Source: Brasilonema sp. UFV-L1 (GTDB taxonomy: Bacteria; Cyanobacteriota; Cyanobacteriia; Cyanobacteriales; Nostocaceae). From it: a stretch of 43,162 nucleotides of DNA. How positions within the stretch are numbered: the first letter of the stretch is position 1; the number at the start of each line of letters is the position of its first letter. This document shows, one piece after another, positions 40,288-43,162 of this stretch. The stretch covers positions 1 to 43,162 of the forward strand of contig NZ_QMEA01000043.1 of NCBI RefSeq assembly GCF_012912105.1, given 5' to 3'. The notes under the pieces were generated by a model, which saw nothing but the letters and a program-made list of their open reading frames with translations, did not search any database and had not been told where the DNA came from. The position numbers and the translations under genes were made by a program.

Positions 40288-42753
40288 TTATGCATGATAG
40301 TTTAACGGCAGAGTTACAGTGAATATTGTTCCCACTCCAATTTCACTTTTTACCGTAATTTCACCATGATGGGTTTCCACGCAGTTTTTTACAATTGCCA
40401 ATCCTAACCCCGTACCTTGGATGTTCGCAACATTCGTCCCTCTGTGAAAAGACTCAAATAGGTGAGGTAAGTCTTCTGGTGGAATACCTATTCCTTGATC
40501 TTGAATTGTAAAGACTGCTAGCTCATCATGGAATGTCAGAGTAAATCTGACTGTACTACCAGTTGGAGAATATTTAATTCCATTCGAGAGTAAGTTACTC
40601 AGAATATGCCCTAGCAATTTTTCATCCATACAAGATGGCATGGAATCAAATTGACTGCTAAAGTGAATGGCATATTGATGATTGATATTTAGTTGTAATT
40701 CTTCTACTAGATAATGACAGTATTCGACTAAATCTAAGGGCACAGGTATAAAATCTAATTTTCCTGCTTCTACTTTACCAATCACCAAGATATTGTTTAA
40801 CATCTCAGTCATACGCTTGACAGCAGTTTGAATGCGATGCAAGTGAGAAACTTGTTTTTCCTCAGTCCATCTATGACGATAGTGTTCTAATAATTCTGAT
40901 GAAGAAAGAATAGTGCTGAGAGGCGTGCGGAATTCATGAGAAGTCATTGAGACAAAGCGAGATTTCAATTCATTCAGTTCTTTTTCTTTGTGCAGCGCAG
41001 CTTTTAATTCTTCTTCTAGTTGCTTGCGTTGTGTGATATCAGTTTGAATACTAATATAATGAGTGAATTTACCACAATTATCATAAACCGGAGAAATACT
41101 GACTTCACTCCAAAAGAGAGTACCATCTTTACGATAGTTACGTAAAACGACGGTACAACTTTTTCCTTGGGCGATCGCATCCTGTAACTCAGCCATACCC
41201 GGTTGATCGATATCACAGCCGTGGAGAAAACTGTAGTTTTTGCCAATCACCTCCTGTATTGAATAACCAGTGATTTCCTCCAATGCTGGATTAGCATATA
41301 TAATGGGCGAGTCTGGCATTGTCACATCAGCGATGATGATCCCATTGCTGCTAGCTGCGATCGCGCGATCGCGCAGTTGTAAACTTTCTTCTGCTTGCTT
41401 GCGTTCAGTAATATCTTCAAAAGTGCCAAGAACCCCGATCACATTTCCTTGATGATCGTGAAGTGGGATTTTACTCGCCTCCAGCCAAGCTTGTTTACCA
41501 TCTTTTCGGATGTGGCGAAAGATAACATCATATTCGGGCGTATCAGTCAGCATCACCCTCAGGTCAGATTCATAGTACAAGTCTGCCTCTTGTTCATTAA
41601 CTAATAAATCGTAGTCAGTCTTACCCACAATATCTTCTGGACTCTCAAGACCAACCATTTCGGCAAAGATGCGATTACAACCTAAGTACGCGGAAGCTGT
41701 GTCTTTCCAAAAGATACTTTGGGGGATATTATCCATGATGAACTGCAACATTTCCTGTGATTGTCGCAATTGCTCTTCTACATACAGACGATCAGTCATT
41801 TCAAAAATGAGCTGCTTATTCATTTCTTTGACAGCCCTTGTTCGTTCCTCAACTCGCATTTCCAGTTCTGCTTGTACCTGTTGTAGTGTTGCTTCTGTCT
41901 GCATACGTTCAGTAATATCTATAGAGCAGCCAATGTAACCAATAAAGCTGCCATCAGACCCAAATCTTGGAACACCCATGTTGAGCAGCGAATGATACTC
42001 TTGATCTGGACACAAATAACGACAGATATACTGGAAACGTTGATGGTTTTTGAATGCTGCTTCGTATGTATCGAAATAGCGCTGTTTATCTTCAGGATGA
42101 ATTCCTTCTACACAACCTTCACCTAGTAACTCTTCCAAAGGACGTCCTGTAAATTCCACACAGGATTGGTTGAGGAATGTATTCAAGTTATTAGCATCCC
42201 TCATCCAAATCAGTATGGGTAACTCATTTGCCAGTTTGCTGAATGGCTCCTCACTCTCAGGCAATGCCTGAGTAGCTGTTTCTGCCAACCCTTTGTCAGA
42301 TTCTGGGCAGTCAGACGAACTTGATAGAGTTCCCTGTGCTTGTTGTTCTAGAGATTGACAAATACTTTCATATGTGCATAAGCCCACAACTTGACCTTGC
42401 TCATCAACGAGTGGTACACAAAACAAATGATGTTGGCGTAAAAATGACAGTATAAATACTACATTAGAAACATCAGAGCGTTTTAGGGTGAGTACTGAAG
42501 TCGTCATGACATCGGACACTTTTGCAGTGTGTAGATTGATGTCACACAACAGAAGCCGTAATGCATTATGCTCTGTAAAGCACCCCACTATTTGCCGATT
42601 CTCAACTATCAACACACACCTTGCTTGCGGTTGACACTTCCTCATCACAGCAATGACATCTGATAAGAGTGTATCAGGTGCAACAGTTAAGGGAAAAAAG
42701 TCAATTGCAGAGTCTAACAATGGCAATGAGAGAAATTGAGCAAAGGTGGACAT
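40288..42753 (-). CDS. CBS-PAS multi-sensor histidine kinase
   Basis: 821 residues, no TM segment. Two CBS domains (about 10-130, KVSDVMTTSVLTLKR) may bind adenine nucleotides. Three PAS/PAC blocks follow (about 165-285, 330-450 and 455-580), each ending in a DITERKQ or DITQRKQ motif. HisKA has MTSHEFRTPLSTILSSSELL near residue 605. HATPase_c has LLSNGIKYSPTG near 730 and IQGTGLGLAIVKNCVETHHG near 785. The kinase is cytoplasmic and probably senses energy, redox or small ligands. The REC-EAL gene directly downstream is the natural partner. Confidence 0.93.
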   Translation of the reverse strand: MSTFAQFLSLPLLDSAIDFFPLTVAPDTLLSDVIAVMRKCQPQARCVLIVENRQIVGCFTEHNALRLLLCDINLHTAKVSDVMTTSVLTLKRSDVSNVVFILSFLRQHHLFCVPLVDEQGQVVGLCTYESICQSLEQQAQGTLSSSSDCPESDKGLAETATQALPESEEPFSKLANELPILIWMRDANNLNTFLNQSCVEFTGRPLEELLGEGCVEGIHPEDKQRYFDTYEAAFKNHQRFQYICRYLCPDQEYHSLLNMGVPRFGSDGSFIGYIGCSIDITERMQTEATLQQVQAELEMRVEERTRAVKEMNKQLIFEMTDRLYVEEQLRQSQEMLQFIMDNIPQSIFWKDTASAYLGCNRIFAEMVGLESPEDIVGKTDYDLLVNEQEADLYYESDLRVMLTDTPEYDVIFRHIRKDGKQAWLEASKIPLHDHQGNVIGVLGTFEDITERKQAEESLQLRDRAIAASSNGIIIADVTMPDSPIIYANPALEEITGYSIQEVIGKNYSFLHGCDIDQPGMAELQDAIAQGKSCTVVLRNYRKDGTLFWSEVSISPVYDNCGKFTHYISIQTDITQRKQLEEELKAALHKEKELNELKSRFVSMTSHEFRTPLSTILSSSELLEHYRHRWTEEKQVSHLHRIQTAVKRMTEMLNNILVIGKVEAGKLDFIPVPLDLVEYCHYLVEELQLNINHQYAIHFSSQFDSMPSCMDEKLLGHILSNLLSNGIKYSPTGSTVRFTLTFHDELAVFTIQDQGIGIPPEDLPHLFESFHRGTNVANIQGTGLGLAIVKNCVETHHGEITVKSEIGVGTIFTVTLPLNYHA

Positions 42754-42754
42754 A

Positions 42755-42926
42755 ATACCAATTCAAAATTCAAAATGTGCTGCGCACCGCTGCGCTAACA
42801 AAATTCGTCTTGAAAAGTTTTGCGCCGGGAAACCCGGACGCGCAAACTTTTCGCAAAATGAAGAAAACCAAACATCACAAGGGTTTGAGAGTGTGTATCA
42901 GTCGCATTCTTTTTTTAAATTGGTAT
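42755..42926. repeat. MITE-like element with ATACCAATT ends
   Basis: ATACCAATT at 42755-42763 and its reverse complement AATTGGTAT at 42918-42926 bound 172 bp. Inside are AATTCAAA repeats, a GTGCTGCGCACCGCTGCGC palindrome and a strong hairpin (AAAAGTTTTGCGCCGGG with CCCGGACGCGCAAACTTTT, about 42815-42851). It shares end sequences with 13006-13156 but not its interior. It begins two bases after the start codon region of the CBS-PAS kinase. Confidence 0.5.
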
Positions 42927-43100
42927 AAATGTTTGCAATCATCTAGTAGCACGAAATTGTTTTATATCTATAAAGTTATGTATAGAGCTACTTTCCATAC
43001 ACTCCTATTCATATGGTGTTTGTAAGTAATTTTTGGCATATTTTTTCGGAAAATAGTGGAGATTTATACTATTTTTACTCCGACTTCATATTTAAGAGAA

Positions 43101-43162
43101 GTAGGGGTGTAGGGGAAGATAGGGAAGTCGGGGAAGATGGGGAAGTCGGGGAAGTTGGGGAA
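43101..43162. repeat. GGGGAAGTC short tandem repeats
   Basis: At least six imperfect units of nine or ten bases (GGGGAAGAT, GGGAAGTCG, GGGGAAGTT) run to the window edge, so the full length is unknown. Typical STRR DNA. Confidence 0.65.

Larger units (their letters stand above)
42754..43162. other. repeat-rich intergenic end of window
   Basis: Contains the MITE-like element 42755-42926 and tandem GGGGAAGTC repeats at 43101-43162. Between them is AT-rich DNA with only short, unconvincing open frames. Confidence 0.5.

Overview
The window looks like a chromosomal segment of a filamentous, Nostoc-like cyanobacterium. HIP1 octamers (GCGATCGC and close forms) are scattered through the coding DNA. 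Short tandemly repeated repeats (AATTCAAA, CAGTTATCAGTTACC, GGGGAAGTC types) fill the gaps, a Nostocales-type LexA box precedes lexA, and most proteins read as cyanobacterial forms.

Layout. 1-2.9 kb: a class-I glutamine-amidotransferase-like hydrolase, D-Ala-D-Ala ligase (ddl) and a two-TM protein. 2.9-4.9 kb: about 2 kb with almost no classical genes but much structure: an 18-bp inverted repeat, three palindromes spaced exactly 35 bp apart, and a tandemly duplicated module (small ORF, hairpin, long rod-like RNA with a strong terminator). 4.9-5.5 kb: recR, which lacks a normal start codon. 6.1-8.8 kb: a large NACHT NTPase. 8.9-12.9 kb: tRNA-Thr(UGU), argF, lexA with its own operator, and an SF2 helicase of the type found with DNA phosphorothioation systems. 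13.1-14.0 kb: an isopentenyl-phosphate-kinase-like enzyme on the minus strand.

14.6-28.5 kb is a DNA phosphorothioation (Dnd) island. It holds a 57-aa ORF overlapping a DndD-like SMC ATPase, a Uma2-type protein, Dnd-associated protein 4, a frameshifted DndB paralogue and an intact DndB-like protein (minus strand), then divergently dndC, an inserted IS200/RAYT transposase with flanking inverted REPs, dndD, dndE and a Dnd-associated methyltransferase. dndA and dndFGH are not in the window. If a restriction arm exists locally, the candidates are the helicase, the DndD-like ATPase and the NACHT protein.

28.6-37.4 kb is mixed housekeeping: an AmpG-like permease with a coupled membrane protein, a GNAT acetyltransferase, a HEAT-repeat protein preceded by a lone CRISPR-repeat-like sequence, a PQQ-type sugar dehydrogenase lipoprotein, an HtrA protease, an MDR oxidoreductase and a DUF2945/DUF3140 pair. 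37.6-42.8 kb is a minus-strand signalling cluster: REC-histidine kinase, REC-EAL, and a CBS-PAS-histidine kinase. The end of the window is repeat-rich intergenic DNA.
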